DNA of 64,000 nt from JAUIAI01 sp050633665 (GTDB lineage: Bacteria > Pseudomonadota > Gammaproteobacteria > Burkholderiales > Burkholderiaceae_E): NCBI GenBank assembly GCA_050633665.1, contig JBOEGY010000006.1, forward strand, positions 1 to 64,000. Reading direction: 5' to 3'. How positions within the stretch are numbered: the first letter of the stretch is position 1; every line of letters begins with the position of its first letter. Under the pieces are notes generated by a model. The model ran no database searches, had not been told where the DNA came from, and saw only the letters and a program-made list of their open reading frames with translations. Shown piece by piece: positions 16,348-24,512 of the stretch. Position numbers and translations under genes: made by a program.

Positions 16348-17829
16348 ATGACTGACTCGGCCAACCAGAGCGCCTCGACGGCGTTCGCGTTTGACAACAC
16401 TTACGCGCGCGAACTCGACGGCTTTTATGCATCGGTTCAGGCAGAGCCTGCTTCAGCGCCGCGATTGCTGCGCGTTAATTATGCGCTGGCTACCGAGTTA
16501 GGCCTGGACGAAGCGGCGTTGAGCGGCGCGGAAGCCGCTCAGGTTTTTTCCGGCAACCTGGTGCCACATGGCGCCCATCCCATTGCACTGGCCTATGCGG
16601 GACATCAGTTCGGCGGGTTTTCTCCTCAGCTTGGAGATGGTCGGGCTCTCCTGCTTGGCGAGTTGATAGACGCTGACGGCCAGCGCCGTGATTTGCAATT
16701 GAAGGGGTCAGGCCGTACGCCGTTCTCACGGCGAGGTGATGGCCGGGCAGCGCTGGGGCCCGTATTGCGTGAATACCTGATTGGTGAAGCAATGCACGCG
16801 CTGGGCATTCCAACAACCCGCGCGCTGGCGGCCGTCAGTACGGGTGATCCGGTGTTTCGTGAAACCACGCTGCCGGGAGCAGTCCTGGCACGGGTCGCCG
16901 CAAGCCATATCCGGGTCGGAACCTTTCAGTATTTTGCGTCGCGCGGCGAGAACTCAAAAGTGCAGCTTTTGGCCGACTATGTCATTCGGCGTCATTACCC
17001 GCAGGCCGCAGAGGCTGAAAACCGCTATCTGAAATTGCTTGAAATCGTACGTGACCGGCAGGCGGCACTGGTGGCCCAGTGGATGCAGGTCGGTTTCATT
17101 CACGGCGTAATGAACACTGACAATATGACAATCAGCGGTGAGACGATTGATTACGGACCGTGTGCGTTCATGGATCGCTACGATCCGAAGACGGTCTACA
17201 GCTCGATCGATATGCAGGGCCGGTATGCTTATGCCAATCAACCGGTTGCTGCTCAATGGAATCTTGCGCGCCTGGCAGAAACGCTGCTGCCATTAATCGA
17301 CGAAGACAGTGATAAAGCCGTCGAACTGGCGACCGAACAGCTTGAAGCCTTCCCGGAGGTATATGACGCGCACTGGCTGACCGGCATGGCGGCCAAGTTC
17401 GGATTGGCCGAACAGAGCGCACAGGGCAAATCCCTGATTGATGACTTTCTTGCCCTGGCAGAGCGTGAGCGTGTTGACTACACCCAATCAATGCGCCGTC
17501 TTGTCGAGGCGGCCGAGGGAAATACCAGCCCGCTCGAAGGTTTGTTTGGCGCAGCGCCGATGGCTCAATGGATAAGCCGGTGGCAGGCGCTGGCCCGGCC
17601 GGATCAGCAATCCGCTCAATTGATGCGGGCGCTAAACCCGCTGTATATCCCGCGCAATCATCTGGTCGAACAAGCGCTTGGCGCTGCGGTCGATCAGCAT
17701 GACTTCACCGCTTTTGACCAACTACTCAAAGTGGTTTCCCGGCCGTACGACTGGCAACCGGGCCAAGAGGTTTATGAAGAGCCGGCGCCGCTTGATAGTG
17801 CGCCTTATCAGACTTTTTGCGGCACCTGA
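16348..17829 (+). CDS. selO: Protein adenylyltransferase SelO (YdiU/UPF0061)
   Basis: SelO is a pseudokinase-fold enzyme that transfers AMP from ATP to Ser/Thr/Tyr of target proteins, in bacteria affecting redox proteins. Landmarks: YAGHQFGGFSPQLGDGRA, LQLKGSGRTPFSRRGDGRA, the metal/nucleotide block GVMNTDNMTISGETIDYGP and a C-terminal end FCGT. The Cys near the end replaces the selenocysteine of the eukaryotic enzyme. About 493 residues with the ATG used; a GTG at 16321 gives nine more. Length fits the family. Confidence 0.95.
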   Translation: MTDSANQSASTAFAFDNTYARELDGFYASVQAEPASAPRLLRVNYALATELGLDEAALSGAEAAQVFSGNLVPHGAHPIALAYAGHQFGGFSPQLGDGRALLLGELIDADGQRRDLQLKGSGRTPFSRRGDGRAALGPVLREYLIGEAMHALGIPTTRALAAVSTGDPVFRETTLPGAVLARVAASHIRVGTFQYFASRGENSKVQLLADYVIRRHYPQAAEAENRYLKLLEIVRDRQAALVAQWMQVGFIHGVMNTDNMTISGETIDYGPCAFMDRYDPKTVYSSIDMQGRYAYANQPVAAQWNLARLAETLLPLIDEDSDKAVELATEQLEAFPEVYDAHWLTGMAAKFGLAEQSAQGKSLIDDFLALAERERVDYTQSMRRLVEAAEGNTSPLEGLFGAAPMAQWISRWQALARPDQQSAQLMRALNPLYIPRNHLVEQALGAAVDQHDFTAFDQLLKVVSRPYDWQPGQEVYEEPAPLDSAPYQTFCGT

Positions 17830-17845
17830 GTGCCGCGAAAAGCCG

Positions 17846-18628
17846 TCAGGCATTAGCGTCGCCGGCATCTTTGCGGACAATGCCAACTGCTTCAATTGCT
17901 GCTTTGGCCATGAGCCCGCTGTCATTGGCAATCGTCGCGAGGCGGAACCCCATGTTGATCATGCGGGCCGCATAGGCTGCCGAACCGCAATGGATCCCGG
18001 GATATAGACCGCGCTTGGCGCATTCGGCAATCAGGCGTTCGTAGATCTTAAGAATTTCCGGATCTTCATGATCGAGCTGAGGCGTTTTGCCCAGCGAGAA
18101 GGCCAGGTCGCTGGGCCCGACATAAATGCCGTCGAGGCCGGGCACGTCAAGAATCTGTTCCAGGTTATCGAGTGCCTGCTGCGTTTCGATCATCGGGATC
18201 ACCAGCACTTCGTCATTGGCAGTCTTCTGGTAGCTGCTTGGTACACCATAAGTTGCATGCCGGATCGGCCCGTTGCTGCGCGAGCCCAGTGGCGGGTAAC
18301 AACAAGCGGCGACCAGTGCCTCTGCTTGCTCTTTCGTATTGATCATTGGGGCAATGACTCCCCAGGCGCCGCCATCAAGCGCTTTGCCAATGATGCCCGG
18401 CTCATTCCACGGCACGCGCACCATGCGGGCGACCGGATGCTTTTCCATCGCCTGAAAGCATTGGATCATCGACTGATAATCCTGCACGCCGTGTTGCATG
18501 TCTACCGTGACACTGTCAAAGCCGCATTGAGCCATCACCTCGGCAGAGAATCCGGACGGAATCGCGAGCCAGCCGTTGACGGCGGCTTTACCGGCTTTCC
18601 AGCGTGCTTTCAGTGTATTGACTGACAT
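17846..18628 (-). CDS. HpcH/HpaI aldolase/citrate lyase family protein
   Basis: A 260-residue class II pyruvate-dependent aldolase of the HpaI group. Motifs: VTVDMQHGVQDYQS (His near the active site), RVPWNEPGIIGKALDGGAWG, metal-binding Glu in PMIETQQALDN and Asp in YVGPSDLAFSLG. HpaI enzymes cleave 4-hydroxy-2-oxo acids to pyruvate or 2-oxobutyrate plus an aldehyde. The upstream gene on the same strand (30 nt before the next gene's stop) is a PhyH dioxygenase, so the two may act on one hydroxy/keto acid substrate. Substrate not determined. Confidence 0.9.
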   Translation of the reverse strand: MSVNTLKARWKAGKAAVNGWLAIPSGFSAEVMAQCGFDSVTVDMQHGVQDYQSMIQCFQAMEKHPVARMVRVPWNEPGIIGKALDGGAWGVIAPMINTKEQAEALVAACCYPPLGSRSNGPIRHATYGVPSSYQKTANDEVLVIPMIETQQALDNLEQILDVPGLDGIYVGPSDLAFSLGKTPQLDHEDPEILKIYERLIAECAKRGLYPGIHCGSAAYAARMINMGFRLATIANDSGLMAKAAIEAVGIVRKDAGDANA

Positions 18629-18658
18629 GGTTGTTTTCCTTTTGAGTAGTGGCGGGTT

Positions 18659-19477
18659 TTAGGATTTGTACAGGATCGGAAATTCCGTTCCGTCAAACCG
18701 GTCGCCGTCTTGATAGTTGAGCTCAGGATAAGCCGGTGAGGTCTTGCCAGGCCGTGTTGCAAACGTTGCGTCATCACCAACCCACCGGATAGATGTTACC
18801 CGTCTGCGGGTCGGTGATGAATTCGCCGGTGCGCCGTGTATGACACCGAAGTCGAACGCTACCGCATCGCCTGGTTCAACGGCCCAGCCCAGAATCGTGA
18901 ACCGGTCGCGGTTGGCGTCTATGTCGGGCATAGACTCAGACAGATCGCCGTCATAAAGGTCTGTGCCATCAAATCGCTTCGGACGGTAATCAAAACCCCA
19001 GCGGTGGGATCCGGCAACGTATTCAATCGTTCTTTCACGCGGTACCGGATCCAACGGCACCCAGAAGCTGACGGTTTGCGAGGCGCGCACCAGGTAGTAA
19101 GGGCGGTCTTGATGCCAGGGGGTTACGACGGATGAGCCAGGCTCTTTGACCAGAACATGATCATGAAAGATCCGCGCGGTTTTCGAGCCCATCAGTTGGG
19201 CAGCAACAGCCGGCATGGGGGAGTCGGCCACCAGGGCTCTGTACCCTGCAAACTTCGACCATACGCAGTAATCCTGAAAGAAGACTGCGCCGTCGTCTGT
19301 TTCCGGGCGGTATGTCCGTTCGCGCCAACTGGGCGCTGCCTTGTTTTGTTCGATCGCCTCGCGAGCCCCTTCGACAAATGGCAGGAACAAGCCTTTCAAG
19401 AGGACGGCGCCATCCTGGCGAAACGATGTCACAAGTTGCTCGTCAAGCAGGGGTGGGGGTTGTCTGTACGCCATCAT
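18659..19477 (-). CDS. Phytanoyl-CoA dioxygenase (PhyH) family protein
   Basis: Fe(II)/2-oxoglutarate oxygenase of 272 residues from the ATG pair at 19472-19477 (GGAAA just upstream); the frame is open to 19630 without family similarity. The iron triad is visible as HQD in VVTPWHQDRPYYLV and the distal His in FDFGVIHGAPANSSP; the Arg for 2-oxoglutarate is probably in RRRVTSIRWVGDD. Members hydroxylate acyl-CoAs, ectoine, phosphonates or halogenate. In an operon-like arrangement with the HpaI aldolase downstream. Confidence 0.88.
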   Translation of the reverse strand: MMAYRQPPPLLDEQLVTSFRQDGAVLLKGLFLPFVEGAREAIEQNKAAPSWRERTYRPETDDGAVFFQDYCVWSKFAGYRALVADSPMPAVAAQLMGSKTARIFHDHVLVKEPGSSVVTPWHQDRPYYLVRASQTVSFWVPLDPVPRERTIEYVAGSHRWGFDYRPKRFDGTDLYDGDLSESMPDIDANRDRFTILGWAVEPGDAVAFDFGVIHGAPANSSPTRRRVTSIRWVGDDATFATRPGKTSPAYPELNYQDGDRFDGTEFPILYKS

Positions 19478-19604
19478 TATTTCCGGTGAATAGATAAGCC
19501 ACAGGATACGACATCGGGTCGCCTCTATGAGCGATTGCAAATTCAGCGAATTCATCTGAGTATTCATTTGAGCGTCGCGACGGCGATGAAGACTGGAACA
19601 ACTG

Positions 19605-21485
19605 ATGAATGAGCCAAAAAAAGCACCCAAAGACCGTTTCTGCGACCTTGTGATGAAAGGCGGTATAACCAGTGGCGTTGTCTATCCCCGGGCGGTCGCG
19701 AACCTGGCCGATCACTATCGGTTTCACAGTATTGGGGGTACATCTGCAGGGGCAATCGCCGCTGCCATTACCGCCGCCGCAGAGTTCAGACGGCGCTGTT
19801 CAGACGGCGATCTGAAAGGTTTTGATTTGTTGCGCGCGGTGCCGGATGAGTTGGCACAGGAGGTGCCGCAGGCCGGGGTTCGCAAGTTGCTGAGCTTGTT
19901 TCGGGCTGGCAAAGGAACCCGTCGCTTGTTCAAAGTGCTGACCAGCGCCCTGAACAGTCGAAACAATCTGAGTCGTTCGGGGTGGGTCGTGTTCGGGCTG
20001 CTGGGCGGGTACTGGCCGGCGGCGTTGGCTGGGCTTGTTATCAGTGCGCTCGCAATGCTCTCAGGAGCAGGTCTGTTGGGGAGCCTGGCGCTCGCATTTT
20101 CGCTACCCGTCTTGTTTATTGCACTCTGGGTTATTCTGGATATTCGCAACGGGTTTGTCCCGAATGGCTTCGGCCTTTGCACCGGCATGTCGGCGGCGGG
20201 AGAGGTAGAGGCGCTGACCCCCTGGCTACACCGGCTGATTCAGACTGCTGCCGGTCGGGAAGTGGACGGGCTGCCCTTGACGTTCGGGGATTTGCGTGCA
20301 GCGCCTGATTCTCCCGCGCAACTACATGGCAATTCACCCGGCACTACGTCAGGCAGCAGGGAGCGGCCCTCGATAAACCTGAAGATTTACGCAACCAATC
20401 TGTCTCATGGCAGGCCGTATGTTTTTCCGCTCGAAGAGCAGGTCTGCGAGCCTTCGCGGTTCTCTCGATGTGACCGTCTGTATTACCGGCCAGCCGATCT
20501 CGAACCCTATCTGCCCGTCCGAGTCCTGGCGTGGATGAATGAACACGCGCCCGTCAACGAACACGATCATTCGATGCGGGTGTTACCGGATTCGGACGAT
20601 TTGCCGGTTTTGCTTGCGGCCCGGTTGAGCCTGAGTTTTCCGCTGTTAATGTCCGCAGTGCCGCTTTATGCGCTCAATATGCAGTCGGATTCGACAACGC
20701 CCCGGTTTGAGCGTTGCTGGTTTTCAGACGGAGGCATCAGCTCCAATTTTCCCATGCACTTGTTCGACGGGCTGGTACCCCGGTGGCCAACATTCGGCAT
20801 TAACCTGGAGCCCGAAATTGCCGGGCAGCCAATGGTTTACCTGCCGACTCGCTATGATGAGGGTTATGCCGAACGCTGGAATTCCCTGAACGAAAACAAA
20901 AGTGCTTTTCTTCGTTTGCAATGGTTCGCCACTGCCATGATTTCGTCAATGCAGAACTGGAATGACACCACGCTGGCGCGCATGCCCGGGGTGCGGGATC
21001 GGGTGGCCCGGGTGCGTCTACGACCCGGTGAAGGCGGGATGAATCTGAATATGACGCCGGAGCTGATTCACGAGTTGGCGGCTCGCGGTGAACTGGCGGT
21101 CTGCCAGTTGCTCAGACAGTTCGCGCAAGCGCCGGCGCCAGACAAGCAAGCCCAGGGTTGGGATGATCATCGGTTTATCCGGCTCAGTACTTTTCTGGCC
21201 ATGCTCGAGGCCAGGGCGCCGGGAGTGGCGCAAGCGCTCAACGAAGATATTCTGCATGCGAGCAACTTCGATGAAATTCTCCAGCGCTACCAGGATCAGC
21301 GCAATCAAGGCATGCAGCCCGACACCCCCGGATATGAATCGCCATTGACCGATCAGCAGATTGACGCACTCAAGTTAATGATTGAAGCCTTACGGACTTA
21401 TTGCGAGCGTTTCACCGATGAGCAATATGTTTCCGGGTTTACGGCAATCCCGAAACCGGAATTGAGGGTCCGTCCGATGGTTTAG
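19605..21485 (+). CDS. Large patatin-like phospholipase with internal membrane segments
   Basis: A 626-residue patatin. Oxyanion hole in MKGGITSGVVYPRAV, nucleophile elbow GGTSAGAIAA, catalytic Asp in FSDGGISSNFPMHLFDG. Between elbow and Asp, about residues 125-185 form two or more hydrophobic segments (VVFGLLGGYWPAALAGLVI, then LGSLALAFSLPVLFIALWVI), so the enzyme is probably membrane-embedded. This architecture differs from the small lipoprotein patatin at 4322-5272. The C-terminal third is charged and unannotated. Its stop overlaps the stop of the convergent gene by 2 nt. Confidence 0.85.
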   Translation: MNEPKKAPKDRFCDLVMKGGITSGVVYPRAVANLADHYRFHSIGGTSAGAIAAAITAAAEFRRRCSDGDLKGFDLLRAVPDELAQEVPQAGVRKLLSLFRAGKGTRRLFKVLTSALNSRNNLSRSGWVVFGLLGGYWPAALAGLVISALAMLSGAGLLGSLALAFSLPVLFIALWVILDIRNGFVPNGFGLCTGMSAAGEVEALTPWLHRLIQTAAGREVDGLPLTFGDLRAAPDSPAQLHGNSPGTTSGSRERPSINLKIYATNLSHGRPYVFPLEEQVCEPSRFSRCDRLYYRPADLEPYLPVRVLAWMNEHAPVNEHDHSMRVLPDSDDLPVLLAARLSLSFPLLMSAVPLYALNMQSDSTTPRFERCWFSDGGISSNFPMHLFDGLVPRWPTFGINLEPEIAGQPMVYLPTRYDEGYAERWNSLNENKSAFLRLQWFATAMISSMQNWNDTTLARMPGVRDRVARVRLRPGEGGMNLNMTPELIHELAARGELAVCQLLRQFAQAPAPDKQAQGWDDHRFIRLSTFLAMLEARAPGVAQALNEDILHASNFDEILQRYQDQRNQGMQPDTPGYESPLTDQQIDALKLMIEALRTYCERFTDEQYVSGFTAIPKPELRVRPMV

Positions 21486-22870
21486 CTGCCCGGAGCCGGG
21501 CTTGCTCGCAGGGCAAAAGTGGGCTCGTTCATGCAGGCCGGATTCGTCCCGCACCGGGCCGCCAGGATTGCCTCTTTGTTGCCGGCTTCGTCGCGGTAGT
21601 TCAGGCCGGCTGAATAAATCCAGCCATTGAGCTTATTGAACTTCAGTGACTGACCGTTAAACCAGTCGCGCGGCTCCTGAGCAAGATATTCCGGTACCAG
21701 CCGGCGCAGATGTTCCGGCAGGGCGGCTTCTGCGCGCTCGTAGCGCTGCACGGCAACCAGCGCCTGCAAAGACTGAACCTGAGTGTGGGACAGGCAACGT
21801 CGCTCAAAGTAGCGCTGATAGCTATTTGTGCCGACCAACAACATATTCTTAAGCAAGCCGCCCGGCTTGAAGATATCCCAGGATGAGCCCTCATGCTCGT
21901 GAGTCGGGAAGCTGACTGCCTGACACGGCAACTCCGACAGAAGAATCAGTTCCTGAATTTCGGCGGCCCGTTGTGCAAGCAATTCGTCGGGCTGCAACAG
22001 GTAATTCGACAGTCCGGCGGCCAGCAGAAACGAGAAGGCAGAAGATACCTGTGTGCCGACCCGACTGGCCGCTTCCAGCTGGTTGTCGGGCTCTCCCGCT
22101 GCGGGTTCCCCCCGGGTTTGCTCCAACAGTTGCTCGTTCAAGCTGGCAACCAGAGCCTTGGTGGTCATGAACTCGCTCATGAGCGTCTTGCGAAAACCAT
22201 CGCGATCAAAGCCGGGAAGTGCAGCGAGGGCCTGAGCTATTTGATCGAGTTGCTGGTTGTTCAGATCACCGGTTTGCACCGCCCGCTCCAGCCATTGAAG
22301 CGTGGACTCGAGCATGGTCAGCCCGACGACGTGCGCAACGAGACTGCCGTTTTCATCATGTTGCAATCGATTGGCAAACGTCATGGACCGGGTTAAGGAA
22401 GCAACCGCCTGATCGTATTGCCGGGACCGTTGCTGCGAACTGGCCTTCAATAACAGCAAATCGTTTAACGTCAGATACTCGTTGTATTTCGGGGCGTATG
22501 CCTTTGGGCCCCATTCGGCAGGGCCAGACTGGAAATAGGGACGGCTGATCGCATCCCCCAGGTCTGTGATTCGATCGGCATGAGAGGCAAGCAGACCATC
22601 GACTGCGTCCTGGTTCCAGTGAGTGCCGGTGACAAACTGTTTCAGCGCCAGGCTCTCTGATTCGTTTTTGACGAAGCGAAAGCCTTCAGCCTCAATGTAT
22701 TGAAGCGCATCAAAAAGGTTTTGTTCGTCCGGCACGGTTCGGAACGTCGCCGCGATACCTTTGTCGTCGTAGTCGCCAGAGGCGAATGAATGAGTTAATA
22801 CCCAGCTCGCGCCAGAAACGAACAAAACAACGGCGGCCAACAGGCAAAGCTGAATAAATCTGATTTTCAT
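21482..22870 (-). CDS. Membrane-anchored protein of unknown function
   Basis: A 462-residue protein with an N-terminal signal anchor (IQLCLLAAVVLFVSGASWVL) and a mainly helical, probably periplasmic remainder (LLLLKASSQQRSRQYDQAVA suggests a TPR-like helical hairpin). Near the C-terminus two Cys lie in LAARCGTNPACMNEP. No named family recognised. Convergent with, and overlapping the stop of, the large patatin gene, which does not by itself indicate a functional link. Confidence 0.7.
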   Translation of the reverse strand: MKIRFIQLCLLAAVVLFVSGASWVLTHSFASGDYDDKGIAATFRTVPDEQNLFDALQYIEAEGFRFVKNESESLALKQFVTGTHWNQDAVDGLLASHADRITDLGDAISRPYFQSGPAEWGPKAYAPKYNEYLTLNDLLLLKASSQQRSRQYDQAVASLTRSMTFANRLQHDENGSLVAHVVGLTMLESTLQWLERAVQTGDLNNQQLDQIAQALAALPGFDRDGFRKTLMSEFMTTKALVASLNEQLLEQTRGEPAAGEPDNQLEAASRVGTQVSSAFSFLLAAGLSNYLLQPDELLAQRAAEIQELILLSELPCQAVSFPTHEHEGSSWDIFKPGGLLKNMLLVGTNSYQRYFERRCLSHTQVQSLQALVAVQRYERAEAALPEHLRRLVPEYLAQEPRDWFNGQSLKFNKLNGWIYSAGLNYRDEAGNKEAILAARCGTNPACMNEPTFALRASPAPGS

Positions 22871-23039
22871 GGAGAGAGAGACTGGGCAGACAGCCGCCGA
22901 CGATACCGATGGCCTTCTGTGCCAGGAAGCGGCAGGCGACGGCTGGTCGAATGCCTTTAATCGTCGGTGTGGGCGGTTTGTTCAGATTGGCTTGCCGGCG
23001 GCGTAAACCAGGACGGCAAGGGTTTCGTCCGGTTTTCGC

Positions 23040-23073
23040 TTTACATAACTATAAACCTAGTTATATAGTTATG
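23040..23073 (+). promoter_or_regulatory. Operator-like palindrome and promoter of the ArsR-permease unit
   Basis: Perfect 10-bp arms CATAACTATA (23044-23053) and TATAGTTATG (23064-23073) with a 10-nt spacer, in an otherwise GC-rich region. TTTACA at 23040-23045 can serve as -35 and the TATATAG run near 23062 as -10, so the palindrome covers the promoter. The right arm ends 2 nt before the regulator's ATG, which suggests a very short leader and autorepression. Confidence 0.75.
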
Positions 23074-23075
23074 AT

Positions 23076-23390
23076 ATGAGAAAAATTGCTTACAACGCAC
23101 GAGCCCTGTCCGCGCTTGGCCATGAAGCCCGGCTGTCTATTTTCCGATTACTGGTGAAAGCCGGCAACGACGGCCTGAATGTTGGAGATATGGGCGCTTA
23201 CTTGAGCATTCCGGCAACGACCCTGGCTCATCATCTGTCAACGCTGGTTGAGGCGGGTCTGGTCAAGCAGCAAAAGCGCGGGCGCGAAGTCATAAACCGC
23301 GTGGATTTCGATGTGATGCGAGACGTCATGGAGTTCCTGACTTCGCAGTGCTGTAGTGGCGTCGAGATCGTCAACAAACAAGCGGCGTAA
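23076..23390 (+). CDS. ArsR-family metalloregulator
   Basis: A 104-residue winged-helix repressor: ARALSALGHEARLSIFRLLV, then GDMGAYLSIPATTLAHHLST (recognition helix) and QQKRGREVINRVDF (wing). The ELCVC thiol motif of classic ArsR is absent; instead a vicinal Cys pair lies near the C-terminus (LTSQCCSGVEIV), which can serve as the metal(loid) or redox sensing site. A matching palindrome covers its promoter and the next gene, 63 nt away, is a COG0701 permease, so it most likely controls that exporter. Confidence 0.92.
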   Translation: MRKIAYNARALSALGHEARLSIFRLLVKAGNDGLNVGDMGAYLSIPATTLAHHLSTLVEAGLVKQQKRGREVINRVDFDVMRDVMEFLTSQCCSGVEIVNKQAA

Positions 23391-23453
23391 AACACCGGGT
23401 AGGCAGGCGGGGGTCTGCTGACTTAATGCAACCCTGAATTCAGAGGTGTCAGT

Positions 23454-24512
23454 ATGAACAGTTCAGTGATTCACCCGCCTGCCCGGTGGCGATGGCTTGG
23501 CCAGGAACTGTTGTCGGTGTGGCGTCGGTATAGCGTCTGGCTGGCGAGTGCCGCGATTCTCGCCATACTGTTTTTGCTGAGCCCGGCGCAAGGACTCGCA
23601 AGCGCCGATTTTGCGTTCAGGAGTGTCGTAAGCACGGCGCCGTTCCTGCTGCTTTCGATTGGGCTGGCCGCTTATGCGGGCGCATCTGGCGCAGATAGCC
23701 TGGTGGCGCGCGCGTTTACCGGATCTCCAGCCACCATGATTTTGCTGGCGGCGTTGGCCGGCGGCTTGTCGCCTTTTTGTTCTTGCGGTGTGATTCCGTT
23801 GATTGCGGCCCTGCTGACAATGGGGGTGCCGTTGTCGGCGGTAATGGCGTTCTGGCTGGCTTCTCCGGTGATGGACCCGTCCATGTTCGCCTTGACTACC
23901 GGCGTGCTGGGCTTGGAATTTGCGATCGCCAAGACGCTTGCCGCCGTCGGCCTGGGTGTTTTTGGCGGCGCAATATCCGAACTAATGCTGCGTTCCGGCG
24001 GCCTGACGAACCCACTACGAGACGGGGTTGGCAATGGGGGATGTGGCGGGTCGGCTGTTCGTCAGTGCAAGCCGGTCGCCTGGAAGTTCTGGACAGACGC
24101 GGAGCGGTTACACAAGTTCTGGCGTGAAGCGCTCAAGACCACGCTCTTTCTGGCGAAATGGCTAACGCTTGCGTTCATTCTGGAGAGTCTGATGCTGGCT
24201 TACCTGCCGGCGCAGTGGGTTAGTTCGGCGCTTGGGGGAAGCGGTATGAGTGCAATAGCGCTCGCCAGTCTGGTTGGCGTGCCGGCTTACCTGAACGGCT
24301 ATGCGGCGCTGCCGCTTGTTTCCGGTTTGGTCGATCAAGGCATGGCTTCGGGCGCGGGCCTGGCGTTTCTGGTCGCTGGTGGCGTGACCTCCTTGCCAGC
24401 GGCTATTGCCGTGTTTGCGCTTGTCAAGCGCCAGGTGTTCGGTCTTTATATCGGCCTGTCATTAAGTGGCGCTTTCCTGGCTGGCCTGTTGTTCCAGCTA
24501 TGGCTGTCGTGA
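23454..24512 (+). CDS. COG0701 (ArsP_1/SO_0444-type) permease
   Basis: A 352-residue polytopic membrane protein with the family hallmark PFCSCGVIPLIAALLTMG and the following ASPVMDPSMFALTTGVLG segment, repeated in weaker form in the second half (VGVPAYLNGYAALPLVSGL). Members export trivalent organoarsenicals (ArsP) or copper/zinc (SO_0444 type). The CSC Cys pair is the probable metal(loid) relay. A cytosolic loop with Cys (GNGGCGGSAVRQCKP) between the halves adds thiols. Regulated in all likelihood by the adjacent ArsR protein. Which metal is exported cannot be read from sequence. Confidence 0.88.
   Translation: MNSSVIHPPARWRWLGQELLSVWRRYSVWLASAAILAILFLLSPAQGLASADFAFRSVVSTAPFLLLSIGLAAYAGASGADSLVARAFTGSPATMILLAALAGGLSPFCSCGVIPLIAALLTMGVPLSAVMAFWLASPVMDPSMFALTTGVLGLEFAIAKTLAAVGLGVFGGAISELMLRSGGLTNPLRDGVGNGGCGGSAVRQCKPVAWKFWTDAERLHKFWREALKTTLFLAKWLTLAFILESLMLAYLPAQWVSSALGGSGMSAIALASLVGVPAYLNGYAALPLVSGLVDQGMASGAGLAFLVAGGVTSLPAAIAVFALVKRQVFGLYIGLSLSGAFLAGLLFQLWLS

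Noticed and set aside
17819..17836. GCGGCA...TGCCGC hairpin at the selO 3' end as terminator
   Set aside because: No T tract on either strand after the stem.
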